Positions 47,500 to 57,704 of a stretch of DNA of 64,000 bases are shown here, one piece after another (the stretch's first letter is position 1; each line of letters starts with the position of its first letter). The notes below the pieces were generated by a model. That model ran no database searches. It was not told the DNA's origin and saw nothing but the letters and a program-made list of their open reading frames with translations. The DNA comes from Congeria kusceri (taxonomy: Eukaryota; Mollusca; Bivalvia; Myida; Dreissenidae), in the NCBI GenBank assembly GCA_027627225.1, contig CM051024.1, positions 48,704,547 to 48,768,546 of the forward strand, read 5' to 3'. Position numbers and translations under genes: made by a program.

Positions 47500-48750
47500 G
47501 TTTATGGTGACTGGACATTTTACAATTGTTCCCACCTATTGTTAAAGACATTTCGTGTCCTTGTTTCCTGTACAAGGAATCAAGTTACCATCCATTATTT
47601 TTGCATGGACAAAACCCTTTATTGTGGTCAGCGAAGTATTTCAATTTCAAAGGGTCGTCGTATAAACCTATACTCGTATCAAAAATTGAATAAAGACATT
47701 CATTTAATTAGGTACAAAAAATTCATAAAACATATGTAATTATTAACAAAACAACATGGTTGTACTTTGCAAATTTACTAATTAGTCGTCAGAAACTTAC
47801 CAAGTGATTTTTATGCCCCCACAAAGTGGGAGGTATTAAGCATTGCAGAAGTCCATACATACATATGTACGTATGTACATCCGGACGTATATACATCCAT
47901 ACATACGTACATCCGTACGTCCCAAAATTTTGCGGACTCAACTTCTCTTTAACGGCTGGACAGACTTCGCAGCTAAACAACCTTAATGTGTAGTTGATTG
48001 TAAAGGAAGGAATTTTCAAATTTTTTCCACTATATATACTTAATGCAATTTTGTGGACTCAACTCCTCTTAAACAGCTGGCTGGATTTTGCTCAAACTTT
48101 CACATCTGAACAACCTTAATATGTAGTTGATATTAAAGGAAGAAATTTTGGCTGCGACCAATTTTGGCAGAATTATGGCCCTTTGACATTTTTTCCAATA
48201 TATATGGTTCATGAAATTTTGTGGACGCAACTCCTCTTTAACGGCTATCCGGATTTTGCTCAAACCTTCACAGCTGAACAACCGTAATGTGTAGGTAATT
48301 GTAAATTAAGGAATTTTGGCTGTGACAAATTTTGGAAGATTCGTGGCCCTTTGACATTGTTTCCACTATATATACTTCATGAAATTGTGTGGACTCAACT
48401 CCTCTTTAACGGCTGGGCGGATTTCGCTCAAACTTTTACAGCTGATTAACCTTAATGTGTAGGTGAATGTAAAGGAAGGAATTTTGGCTGACACCAATTT
48501 TGGCTGAATTATGGCCCTTTGTCTTTTTTTCTATATGATTATAAATTTGTGAAGGCAAAAATTAGTCTTGGCGACACGCCCTTTGTATGTGTCCAAACAT
48601 GCGTCGTGGGGGGGCATCCATGTCTGTGACACATCTAGTTAGTTGGTGAATTTTTGTTGAATGTGTTAGAATTATATTTCAAACTTGAAATACTGTACAT
48701 GTTTCACAGACGGCCCTCAAAATGACTTGTCCAGTTTATGACAATTGATA
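47500..48750 (+). repeat. Family N repeat, copy split by a Helitron-like insertion
   Basis: 47540-47810 and 48640-48750 together match the reverse complement of 14845-15190. The intervening 830 bp is the element at 47811-48638. A plus-strand ORF at 47383-47739 overlaps this repeat and is not supported as a gene. Confidence 0.72.
47811..48638 (+). mobile_element. Helitron-like modular element (family I)
   Basis: It begins TATGCCCCCACAAAGTGGGA and then has a CATACATACGTACATCCG tract. About four modules of roughly 165 bp follow, with GTGGACTCAACTCCTCTTTA, ACGGCTGGGCGGATTTCGCT, CAACCTTAATGTGTAG and AATTATGGCCCTTTG. It ends GGCATCCATGTCTGTGACAC then ATCTAG. A short stem (TGTC/GACA) ahead of CTAG, followed by T and without a clear target duplication, resembles Helitron 3' ends. 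No Rep/helicase coding sequence is present. Confidence 0.72.
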
Positions 48751-49169
48751 AAACCCTTAGAAGTACAGTGTGGAACATGAAAAGTGTGGAATTGTGAAAA
48801 TTACCACTGTGTTTTTATTAATAGACAGACATTTGTCTTTAAAAGATTCTTTCCCATTCATTCAAAAGTGTTTCAAAAGGTTAAACATATGATATCCATG
48901 TGCATTGATTGGATAAGCAATTAATTAATTTGCATAATTATGATTAATATTTGTGGTAACATATATAATATGTTTGTCTGAGCAGAAAACTTTAATCAAT
49001 GTAGTCTTAACCAGCTGCAAGGAAATAATGTATCAACACTGTGAGGCGTAACACAGGTTTTCGGATATAGAATACCATGTTTGTGCTTACTTGAATTAAA
49101 TTCAACGCTGCAAGATATAGCACAAAACAGCTGATGGCAATGGCCTTTTATATGTGTATTTATTTTCAG
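48751..49169. other. Intron segment before the first PET exon
   Basis: AT-rich; a TATTTTCAG acceptor closes it at 49169. Nothing else is seen. Confidence 0.6.
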
Positions 49170-49350
49170 GAGCACATGTTTGGTGTGCAGATGTCCAAGG
49201 GAGCTGCACGACATCTACAATGACAACTTCGTCAACGTTCGAGACCGTCTTGGTTGGCGCCGGGAAGACGACCCTCAGACTCACTTGACGAAGGAACAGA
49301 CGCTACGACACGGCTACTCCTGGGTACCAGCTGGGCTGAGCAGAGATGAG
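49170..49350 (+). CDS. Lmpt: Limpet-like PET-LIM gene, exon with start of PET domain
   Basis: The acceptor TATTTTCAG ends at 49169 and the donor GTACAC starts at 49351. The first base completes a split Arg codon; 60 full codons follow and end in phase 0. The peptide opens STCLVCRCPRELHDIYND (Cys-rich, CxxCxCP), followed by NFVNVRDRLGWR and GYSWVPAGLSRDE. The last stretch is the conserved start of the PET domain (Y-x-W-V-P-x-G-L). The CRCPRELHD and RLGW features resemble Limpet/LIM-9 more than prickle. PET domains in this family mediate protein and membrane associations; Limpet/LIM-9 proteins act at muscle attachment and sarcomere structures in flies and worms. An upstream methionine inside the exon is not needed as a start, because the splice junction to 43391 is phase-matched. 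Confidence 0.9.
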
Positions 49351-49539
49351 GTACACATTCACCAAAATTTGCAGTTTTTCCAAGCAAGCCTGAATTCTTA
49401 TGTTAGTACTTGAGAGCAAGAAAATGTTACCAGCCTGCCTATATAAAACTGAGAATCTGAGGAAGCCCGGTTCAAAATTTAAATGTATAGGGTTGACGGG
49501 CTAGTGCAAACTTTTGATCACTGGGTAAACAGTGTTGTT

Positions 49540-50175
49540 GTTATGCCCCCCATCGAAGATGGCTGGGTATTTTGGTTTGTTAATGTCCGTTGGTCGGTAG
49601 GCCACTTTTGTTTCTGCTCTCTAAGTCCAACAGTTTTCATCCGATCTTTAACAAACTTCATAAAGTTTTGTGGGCAAAATAATCGGGCAAAGCCCGATAT
49701 TCAGCCAAAGCGCCCCAGGAATTGTGGAGTTTATTATGGCCCTTGAATTATCTAAAATTGGCCATTTTAGCTGTTTCCGTTCTCTAAGTTCGCTAGTTTT
49801 TATCCGATCTTTACCAAACTTCATAAAAATGTTTGTGGGCATAATATCTCAGTAAAGATCGATAATCGACCAAATCGCCCAAGAAACTGTGGAGTTGTGT
49901 CCCTTGAGTAATCTAATATAAGACTTTTAATCGTTTCCTCTCAGTTTTCATCTGATCTTCACCAAACTTAATGAAAATGTTTGAGGGCATAATATCTTAG
50001 CCAAGTTCAATGATCAACCAAATAGCTGCATGATCTGCTGAGCAATGGCCCTTGCTTTATCTAAAATTTGCCATTTTGGCAGTTTCAGCTCTCTATGTTC
50101 AATAGTTTTTATCCAATTTTCACCTATCTTGATATTTTAAAGATTGCTGTTAACCTAGAGGGGGCTAAAGTGTGA
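49540..50175 (+). mobile_element. Family E modular element, opposite orientation to the 11 kb copy, truncated
   Basis: It starts TTATGCCCCCCATCGAAGAT and has modules with CTCTAAGTCCAACAGTTTTC, ATCCGATCTTTA.CAAACTTC and GTGGGCATAATATCTCAG. These are the reverse complements of modules at 11440-12190. It ends near GTTAACCTAGAGGGGGC and lacks the CTCTTGTTTT terminus. ORFs on both strands here are artefacts. Confidence 0.8.
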
Positions 50176-50829
50176 TAATTATTCATAGAAATTCTTTCCC
50201 TCACATCATCTGGCAACAACATTGGTCATACTTAGTTTTAAGCATTAAACTGGGCAAATGAAACTTATGATATAATAATTATCTGTTTTTATTTTTTGTT
50301 TGCTGGTATTTAATATTAAAACCAAACTTAAGAATAAACGCGTGTTTGTAGTTGATTGTTAGGCAAGAGTGGGAAAAAAGTTACTGTAGTACGGACTGTA
50401 TGTACTGTTTGATTTATAAGGTTTTAAATTTAACAGCAAAGAATATGTTTGTAAATATGTTTATAAACGTCAAGACTCATATTACATCCTTACAAACTAG
50501 ATTCTGGATGTATTGAGATGTTTTTGTTGTTTCATAATGAGATAGAATTGCTTCTCGGCAATTATTCTTGAATTTTCTATTGAATGAACTGAGCGTTAAA
50601 ATCTCAGATAATATCCAACAGCTCTAGTGGTGTATCAGCGTAAGTTTGAATGTAATTTTATGATATGAATTGTGTATTCAACAAAGAAGTTTAGTTGATA
50701 GGCATTATAAACATTAAAGATAAACTTAAAAAAACATTATTTAGATATATTATATTGTTAATTGATCCTGCTCAATTCATGTGATTTTTGTAATGGACCC
50801 AATTGCTGAACAATGATTGAAAAGAGATC
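50176..50829. other. Non-coding intronic sequence
   Basis: Nothing recognised. Confidence 0.5.
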
Positions 50830-51254
50830 TAAGTAGGTAATTTCTAAAGGCTTTTAAATTTTAATTATTAAAATGAACCTATAGGCCAAGTTTGGTAAGT
50901 CTAACTGAAATTTATCAAATTTATGGGCTGTTTTACACTTAGAAATTGTATATGTAAGCTATTTGGATAGGTTAAAGTTTTTCGGTAAGCTAGTTTCTCA
51001 GGAAGAACTTGAAGGATTTCATTAAACCTTAAAACACTTATTCCCTTTATTAAAATGAACCCGTAGGCCAATTTTGATAACTCTACTTTAAAATTTGTCA
51101 AAATTATGGGCCTTTTTACACTTTGAAATTTTACATATACGCTATTTAGATAGGTTGAAGTTTTTCGGTAACCTAGTTTCTCAGGAAGGGCTTGAGGGAT
51201 TTCATTAAACCTTAAAACACTTATTCCCTATATTAAAATGAACCCATAGGCCAA
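50830..51254 (+). repeat. Family J repeat, two tandem modules
   Basis: Modules of about 180 bp carry TTAAAATGAACCTATAGGCC, AAGTTTTTCGGTAAGCTAGT and TTTCTCAGGAAG..CTTGA.GG. A third copy is at 63600-63785. In both places it leads directly into a family D element, so J and D may be parts of one larger element. Confidence 0.8.
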
Positions 51255-51814
51255 TTTTGATAAATAGATACCTTATAGCGAGACCTCGCTTGGGATTGCA
51301 TATGGGGTGGGTGGGGTCAAGGTCACTGTTACTAAAAATACAAAAACGGTTTCCGCTCAATAATTTGAGAATGCATTGAAATATTTTAATGAAACTTAAT
51401 ACATAGATACCTTACATCGAGACCTGGCTTGGGATTGCATATGGGGTGGGTGGGGTCAAGGTCACCGTTACTACAAATAGAAGAAAGCTTTCCGTTCAAT
51501 CACTTGAGAATGCATTGAGATATTTAGATGAAACTTTATAGATACCTTACATCGAGACCACATTGAGATATTTTAATGAAACTTCCTACATAGATATCTT
51601 ATATCTAGACCTCGCTTGGGATTGCATATGGGGTGGGTGGGGTCAAGGTCAAGTTCACCATTACTAACAATTTTATTGATGTGCTGACTTTAATGCATTT
51701 CGTTCGAAAAATTTGGTTTTCGTGGAATTTCCATGTTTTTTGTTTTAGAAAAAAAATGCCAGTAACTCTGACAAGCACAAGAAAAGTAAAGCGCGCTGTC
51801 CTCTGACAGCTCTT
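51255..51814 (+). mobile_element. Family D element with intact 3' end
   Basis: Modules carry GGGATTGCATATGGGGTGGG and GTCAAGGTCACCGTTACTA; then GTTCGAAAAATTTGGTTTTC; the terminus is GCGCGCTGTCCTCTGACAGC then TCTTG. The stem CTGTC..GACAG is obvious. Confidence 0.87.
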
Positions 51815-52304
51815 GTTATTTAAATTGTTGGTTGTAAAATGAGTGTTTAACATATCAATAACCCATCAGTAAATCTATTATGTCATTTCATTTTTCACAT
51901 CATACTTTTCTGAGGACTTTTCAATTTTCCTGATGTCTTCAGTTTACAATTTTCTGCCGAGCTCATTTCACAATTTTCTGCAAAGTTCAGTTCACAATTT
52001 TTAGTGGATTTCAGTTTATATTTTAATGGTTTTCTGAGGTTTTCTGTAGTCAATGTGAATCAGGAAAAGCCACATTAATCCCTCCTTGTACTACATAGAG
52101 TCACAGAAAAGTCACAGGTTAATCTCAAGTACTTAATGGAAAAAGCTGGCATTAAAGTGCTTAACTTGTAAAGTCTGGTATTAAACTATTTTTGATATCA
52201 ATCATTTATTTTGAGCTCAGCTTGTGAAAGGCATATTAAAGTCATTGACCAAATCACTGTCATATCTAATTTCTTAAGCATTTCAATTGAGTTCAATTTA
52301 TAAT
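51815..52304. other. Non-coding intronic sequence
   Basis: A short internal repetition of TTCACAATTTTCTGC near 51940-51990; otherwise nothing recognised. Confidence 0.5.
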
Positions 52305-52647
52305 GCACCTATCAATATTTCCCCCCAGGAGGAGGTAGGGACCGGCTGACCCTGGGGATTTTGACTAGTTTTATTGTTTGGGGTCCATTGCCCATCCTAG
52401 AGCCAAGCATTTTTGTCTAAATACCCACAGCAGTGGGAGATGCTTGGCGTAAACACATCCATCTTTAAGTTGTGTGCAAAAGCTGGTGTTTAAATTCCCC
52501 AAATTTTTTATAAAATAAGACTTAAGTCCATTCCCCGGGACCCAAAGTCATCCAGATGTCAAATTCCCACCTGTTGGGAATCAAGTTCAGTATAAAGTCC
52601 TGTATATGCCCACTGCTACCCCCCTGGGGAAAAACACTGATAGGTGC
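52305..52647. mobile_element. Family K inverted-repeat element, copy 2
   Basis: The left end GCACCTATCAATATTTCCCC is mirrored by the right end GGGGAAAAACACTGATAGGTGC. The interior has GAGCCAAGCATTTTTGTCTA, CAGTGGGAGATGCTTGG and CACCTGTTGGGAATCA. No ORF. Confidence 0.88.
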
Positions 52648-52863
52648 ATACATCTGACCAGATATCTTACGAGGTATCAATTTGCTTTCAAATTCACTGA
52701 AAAATGATACCTGTTCATCATCAACAAATTTCTAAAATATTCTTCTTGCACATAAATCAGAAGCTTTGAATGTACTCTGATCCAGGCACTATTTTAAAGT
52801 AATATGTAACACTTCTATCTAAACTACTGTTAGAAGTGCTACAATGTATATTTGTTATTATAT

Positions 52864-53122
52864 GAGGCGTGTTGTGGGAAAACCGGCCTTAATGCATGTG
52901 CGTAAAGTGTCGTCCTGGATCAGCCTATGCAGTCCGCACAGGCTAATCCAGGACGGCACTTTCCGCCTACAGTGGATTTATGTTTAGAAGAGAGTTCCTT
53001 GAAGCAGAAAATACCATTAAAGCGGAAAGTGCCGTCCTGGATTAGCCTGTGCGAACTGCACAGGCTAATCCGGGACGACACTACGCACATGCATTAAGTC
53101 CAGTTTTCCCATGACGGGCCTC
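52864..53122. mobile_element. Palindromic MITE, copy 7
   Basis: It runs from GAGGCGTGTTGTGGGAAAAC to GTTTTCCCATGACGGGCCTC, with both palindromes intact and the standard spacer orientation (CTACAGTGGATTTATGTTTA). Confidence 0.92.
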
Positions 53123-53378
53123 ATTTTATTTTAACAGTAGTGCTAGCAATAAAGCATTATACTAGACATTCAAGCCTAAACATTCTTGCAATGTGGCTTA
53201 ATTTTGTGAACATTGTTACTATTATGCGATTTGGTGACGCTTTTAACTTTCATTATTATTATCAGAATAGTTTGATGTATATTGTACTTCAATATCAGGA
53301 AGCATTTGATTCACAAACGAGCTGTTTTCGTTAGGCTGTAGTATCTTGTGCATTTATAATGTTTATGATGTTTCCTTG

Positions 53379-53898
53379 GGCCAACCTTAAAAAATCGTTT
53401 GTTTGCCATTGCCTACCCAATGTTGCTGGTAATGTGTAGGTAGGTAGGCTTTTTTTTGGGGGGAGGGGTGGGGGGGGGGGTAAATTTATGAATGATCCAT
53501 TAAGCTCAAAATATAACATATAACACAGACATTGCTTTTAATAATATAATCAAGTGTCTGTTGATATTATGGTAGCTTGCCAGCAATCATCTTTAATTAG
53601 ACAATGAATGCTGACAAACTGCCTGTTGTTTTCATAAGTTCCATAAAACAAGATTAGAGTTACATTTTGATATGGCCAATTATAAGCAGGGGTTTAGCTG
53701 ATACAGTTAATTTATTAACCCAATTGAAAACGACCAAAATGAAAGAAGAGTGAGCTTTTATTTAACCCAAAGAAAAAATAGAATATTCGGAATTAAAAAA
53801 ACAAACTGGTTTGATATAACAAAGAAAAAAGTTTTGAGTAGGGACCTTTTCGTCCGGTAGGTAGGCAATGGCAAACAAAGTTAATTTTAAGTTTGGCC
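53379..53898. mobile_element. Harbinger-like MITE (family L), copy 2
   Basis: Termini GGCCAACCTTAAAA and TTTTAAGTTTGGCC, flanked by TTG (53376-53378 and 53899-53901). The interior is collinear with 7956-8444 (GACAATGAATGCTGACAAAC, GATACAGTTAATTTATTAAC). A G-rich tract near 53455-53480 is specific to this copy. Confidence 0.88.
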
Positions 53899-54055
53899 TT
53901 GGTAACCAATTATGACACAATTTGTTTTCTGTGAATGAGAAATGCAGTGTATGACAGAATTATTACTCTCTGACATCTTTACTTATCTTCATCCTAGCTG
54001 ACTGTGGTAATGTAATGTATTGATATAATCAAGTCATAGAACATGAAACACAAGA

Positions 54056-55990
54056 CTTTAAACGGACTGAACTCCAAATGGTCTAATCATAAAAGCGAAA
54101 GAAAATCGTCAAAAATACATGATTTTCTTATATAATCATAACTGTTTAGTTTTGTCGAGTCTCGCATGCGCACACTTGAATCAAGTGCTTGTATTGGGGA
54201 AAGCCGCAGTTTTTTTAAAATCGGGAATGCAAGGTTCAGGGAAAGTGCATTCAACATCTGTTTTCAAATGAAGTATACAGTTTATGACAGTATTTGATCG
54301 TGCAGTGATTTTTTTGGCCTATTTTTACTTCCGAATAACGGCAGTTTCCCCTTGCCAAAAAACCTCCATTTTTCCCCTAAAATGACCCATTTTTTCCCCA
54401 AAATAAGAAACATTTTCCCCTCAGAATTGGTTGGTATTTCAGTAAAAAATTGACGAAACTTTATTGCTTCTTTACACACGATATTAGGTTGCAAATAGAC
54501 AGAAAATCAGCGTTCGATACATAGATAAAAACAGTTCTGGTACTGCCATGTATAACGCGGACCCGATTTTAGAAGCAAAATTTGAGTGTTAAAATCTGGT
54601 AACCATTTGCAGCTGATTTTGCCATGTATATTGATGTTATATTGCACTTCTTTTATCCGCTTTTGTTTAATGTTGATGTTCTGTAATATTACACTAATTT
54701 AATCAAAACGTAATTTACAGTAAGTATATTTTAAATACGCACAAATAATTACTTCATGCATGAAACACGTATTTATCCAAATATAATTATATCCTTTAAA
54801 TAATCCAGACAATGTATAGTACGTCACCCCGAAATTAAATATCCAATTTATCAAATGCAACAAAACAACCGTTTGAAATTTTTATATCCTTGATATTTCT
54901 CTTTAAACGCTATGCATAAATGCTGTATCGACAGCGCTAGCATCAATCGATGCTTTTTGACACCGTCCACGTGCTCAGCATGTTACACGCTTTTCAGGTA
55001 CAAACTGCTAGACAATAGCTGCAAATTCTGCTGTCACATCAAAGCCATTTGAAAAAAAAAACGACACCGTTGCTTTGGGTGTTGCTAACGGTTTGCAGAT
55101 TTGGAAGCCCGGTTAACTGATGACGTCACGCTGTCATTCTTAAGTTTTAACAGGTTATTTTATTCGAATCGCGTTTTTAAAGGATTTTATTGTTTTTTCT
55201 AATTGGAAATATTTTTGCAATTTATTATAATTCTAGGGTAAAAAGTTTCTCTCTAATGGCCATACATACTGAGAAGAGAAACAGGCTAACCCAAGGTCAT
55301 CTAGGTGCCCAAATGAGGATTTGCCACCACCAAAGACACCTCACAGATGAAGATCTTGAACGATAGGTTGATAAAGTCAAGGGCCATAAAACAAGAAAAC
55401 TAGCATTGCGACTCAGCAGTTGCCCTCAGAAATCTGACTCTTGTGTTCATCATTCAAATATTTTAAATTTAAATGAACATTTGCTGTGACAATCAGGTAA
55501 CTCTTAATTGATATCAGTGTTACATGTGTTGCTTCAACTTTAATATAGGAATAATGAAACTCCAGAGACATCATCAGGAGAGAAACACTTATTACCATCC
55601 GTTAGTAGTTAGTCGTTTATTTGAGGCAATTGACCAATTGCCTGTACAAGAATTATCTAACTTTACGAATCACATCATCTGATGATCATGTGTTAAAGGT
55701 GTGCACACAGTCACTGCAGTATAAAGGTTAAATATATCAGTACGATAGTACAATTTTAAAATGTTCACAGTTGACAATTTAGAAAAAAAACAAAAAAAAA
55801 ACTATTTTCCCCTTTTTGAGGTTTGTCATGCTAAAATTCCCATAGTTTAAAGGCACAGGTAGTTGTAAAAATTCCATAAAAAATCACTGTCGTGTTCTAT
55901 ACAAATAGTGATGTTTTTACGCATGTTTTTACCATTTAGGCATAACTAAAAAAAACATTTTTATGCCCATCTGGAGTTGAGTATCTTTAA
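54056..55990. mobile_element. Family C element split by a hAT-like insertion
   Basis: The left part 54056-54302 (TTTAAACGGACTGAACTCCA, GTCGAGTCTCGCATGCGC, GAAAGCCGCAG) and right part 55890-55990 (ACAAATAGTGATGTTTTTAC, CATTTAGGCATAACTA, CATCTGGAGTTGAG) together are collinear with 6066-6527. The ends are imperfect inverted repeats. Confidence 0.85.
54303..55889. mobile_element. 1587-bp hAT-like element nested in family C
   Basis: The left terminus CAGTGATTTTTTTGGCC and right terminus AAAAAATCACTG (complement CAGTGATTTTTT) are inverted repeats. TCGTG flanks both sides (54298-54302, 55890-55894), a 5-bp duplication. The subterminal CCCCTAAAATGACCCATTTT and TTTTCCCC runs are a style I associate with invertebrate hAT elements. 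No transposase ORF is seen. The uninterrupted family C copy at 6066-6527 gives the empty site. Confidence 0.82.
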
Positions 55991-56172
55991 GGAAACAATA
56001 TTGTTTCATGGAATTCCAAAAGCATAAATTTGTCGGTAAATGCGTTTGTATTTTATTGTTTGAGATGCAATGAAATTCAAACTTAAAACATTATTCTTCA
56101 TTTCTCAAAATTTTATTTTGAAATAGCAGTTTTTCATGTAATTTATCTAAAGCAAGAACAAAATGTTATAGT

Positions 56173-56492
56173 TCACCTATCAATATTTTCCCCCTATGGG
56201 GGGAGTAGCGGGCATATACGGGACTTTAGACTGAAAGCGATTCTCAACAGGTGGGAATTTGGCACACTCAATGATTCCAGGTCCCAGGAAATAGATGGTT
56301 GAATTTTAGAGCCTGGTAATATTTGCGCTGGGGCCATTTTATACACCATGCATGTCCTCCCACTGTGGGGATTTAGACAGAAATGCTTGGTTCTAGGGTG
56401 GGAAATCAGACCCCCAAAAATAAATTAGACAAATTACCCTGGGTCAGCCCGCTGCCCGCCCGCTTTTCGTGGGGGAAAATATTGATAGGTGC
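56173..56492. mobile_element. Family K inverted-repeat element, copy 3 (inverted)
   Basis: The left end CACCTATCAATATTTTCCCC is mirrored by the right end GGGGGAAAATATTGATAGGTGC. The interior is the reverse complement of the other copies (TAGACAGAAATGCTTGGTTC, CAACAGGTGGGAATTT). Confidence 0.88.
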
Positions 56493-56779
56493 ATAAATAT
56501 CAAACTTAAATTGTTTAAGTTCAGTAAATAAGGAATGCAATGTAAACAAAAACATTGAAGTTCAGAAACTTAAACAGAATATTGAAGTACCGCTGTATGT
56601 ATGTACCATATGAATAATTTCTTTCTTTTTCCAAACTCCTTTATTTTTTTCCATCCAGATTTTCAGCACCAGCAGAATATGTTTCTTTCTTATTTTCCTG
56701 CAGATATTACAGTAATGGTAGAATAATTTTTCTCTAGATTGTACCATCAGAATACATTTCTGCCATTTTCCCCCTCCAG

Positions 56780-56895
56780 ATTGAAGAGTACATGGAACAG
56801 CTCCCGAACCACAAAGTTCCAAAACTGAACTCTCCAGGCGAGAAATACCGGGACATACAGCTGATATACCAACTGCCAAAACAGGATCTTTCAAG
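56780..56895 (+). CDS. Lmpt: Limpet-like PET-LIM gene, central PET-domain exon
   Basis: The acceptor CCCCCTCCAG ends at 56779 and the donor GTTTGG starts at 56896. The exon is 116 nt, begins in phase 0 and leaves two bases (AG) that join C at 57587 to make Ser. It encodes [32 protein letters not shown] and PKQDLS. These carry the PET hallmarks: a Tyr-Met/x-x-LP segment, the VP..SPGEKYR motif and the [10 protein letters not shown] motif. The form QLPKQD, where testin and prickle usually have QLP.HD, is typical of Limpet/LIM-9. A MITE starts about 180 bp downstream, and only 691 bp separate it from the next exon. Confidence 0.93.
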
Positions 56896-57072
56896 GTTTG
56901 GAAACTGTTGCTCTCATAATTTATCTAATCTTCGTTCAGTTGTGATGCTTTTACTAGATTTTTCAAAACCAATGTTCACAATATGTCAAACTGTCGTATT
57001 TTGAATCTCTGAAATCAGAGAATAATAAATAATGCTTGTAGTCAGGCCTCCAGAATTAGAAAAACAACATAT

Positions 57073-57328
57073 GTGGCGCGTCTTGAGAAAACCGGTCTTA
57101 ATGCATGTGCGTAAAGTGTCGTCCCGCATTAGCCTGTGCAGTCCGCACAGGCAAATCCGGAACGGCACTTTCCACTTTTATGGTATTTTCTGTTTCAAGG
57201 AGGTCTCTTCTAACTATAAATCCACTTTAGGCGGAAAGCGCCGTCCTGGATCAGCCTGTGCGGACTGCACAGGCTGATCGGGGACGACACTACGCACATG
57301 CATTAAGACCGGTTTTCCCACGACGCTG
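57073..57328. mobile_element. Palindromic MITE, copy 8
   Basis: It starts GTGGCGCGTCTTGAGAAAAC and ends CCGGTTTTCCCACGACGC. The spacer is inverted relative to most copies (TTTTATGGTATTTTCTGTTT comes first), as at 36144. It occupies much of the 691-bp intron between the two PET exons. Confidence 0.9.
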
Positions 57329-57586
57329 CACAAATCTTTTGAAATGCTCATTTCTGAATTTTGTAAGTGGTGACCTATGATGTCACTGTGATGGGACTGA
57401 AAAATTGGTTTGTTAAAAAAAAACATCTTTCAATTAATTCTGAATTTATAGTATTGCATCTTTGTTTAGTTAAACATATTAAACTTTAAAGGACAATGGT
57501 CAGGACCGGCGGTCTTATACCAAGTATTCAGTTATTTTGTAGTATCACAATTCATTGTAGTTCATTTTGTGTTGGGATGTTTTCAG

Positions 57587-57704
57587 CGAGTACTGCAAGA
57601 CACTCGAGTCATCCATGGAGATGAAGGAGTTTAAAGTGTTCCGAGAGCTGCGAGACAGTATCGCCATGGACCTAGGTGTCGTGAAACCTGCTCAAAACAA
57701 CACA
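57587..57704 (+). CDS. Lmpt: Limpet-like PET-LIM gene, last PET exon (its 3' end is tandemly amplified in the intron)
   Basis: The acceptor GTTTTCAG ends at 57586 and the donor GTAAGT starts at 57705. The first base completes a Ser codon; 39 codons follow and end in phase 0. The peptide reads EYCKTLESSMEMKEFKVFRE and then LRDSIAMDLGVVKPAQNNT. EYCK and the (A/S)IA.D(L/I)G.VK pattern match the C-terminal end of the PET domain in Limpet/LIM-9. The final part, from SIAMDLG on, plus the donor is the unit of the 51-bp array that follows. A donor at 57705 gives the correct phase into the LIM exon at 61109. Use of later donors in the array would shift the frame, because copy 2 has one extra base and copy 3 is two bases short. 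Confidence 0.92.
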
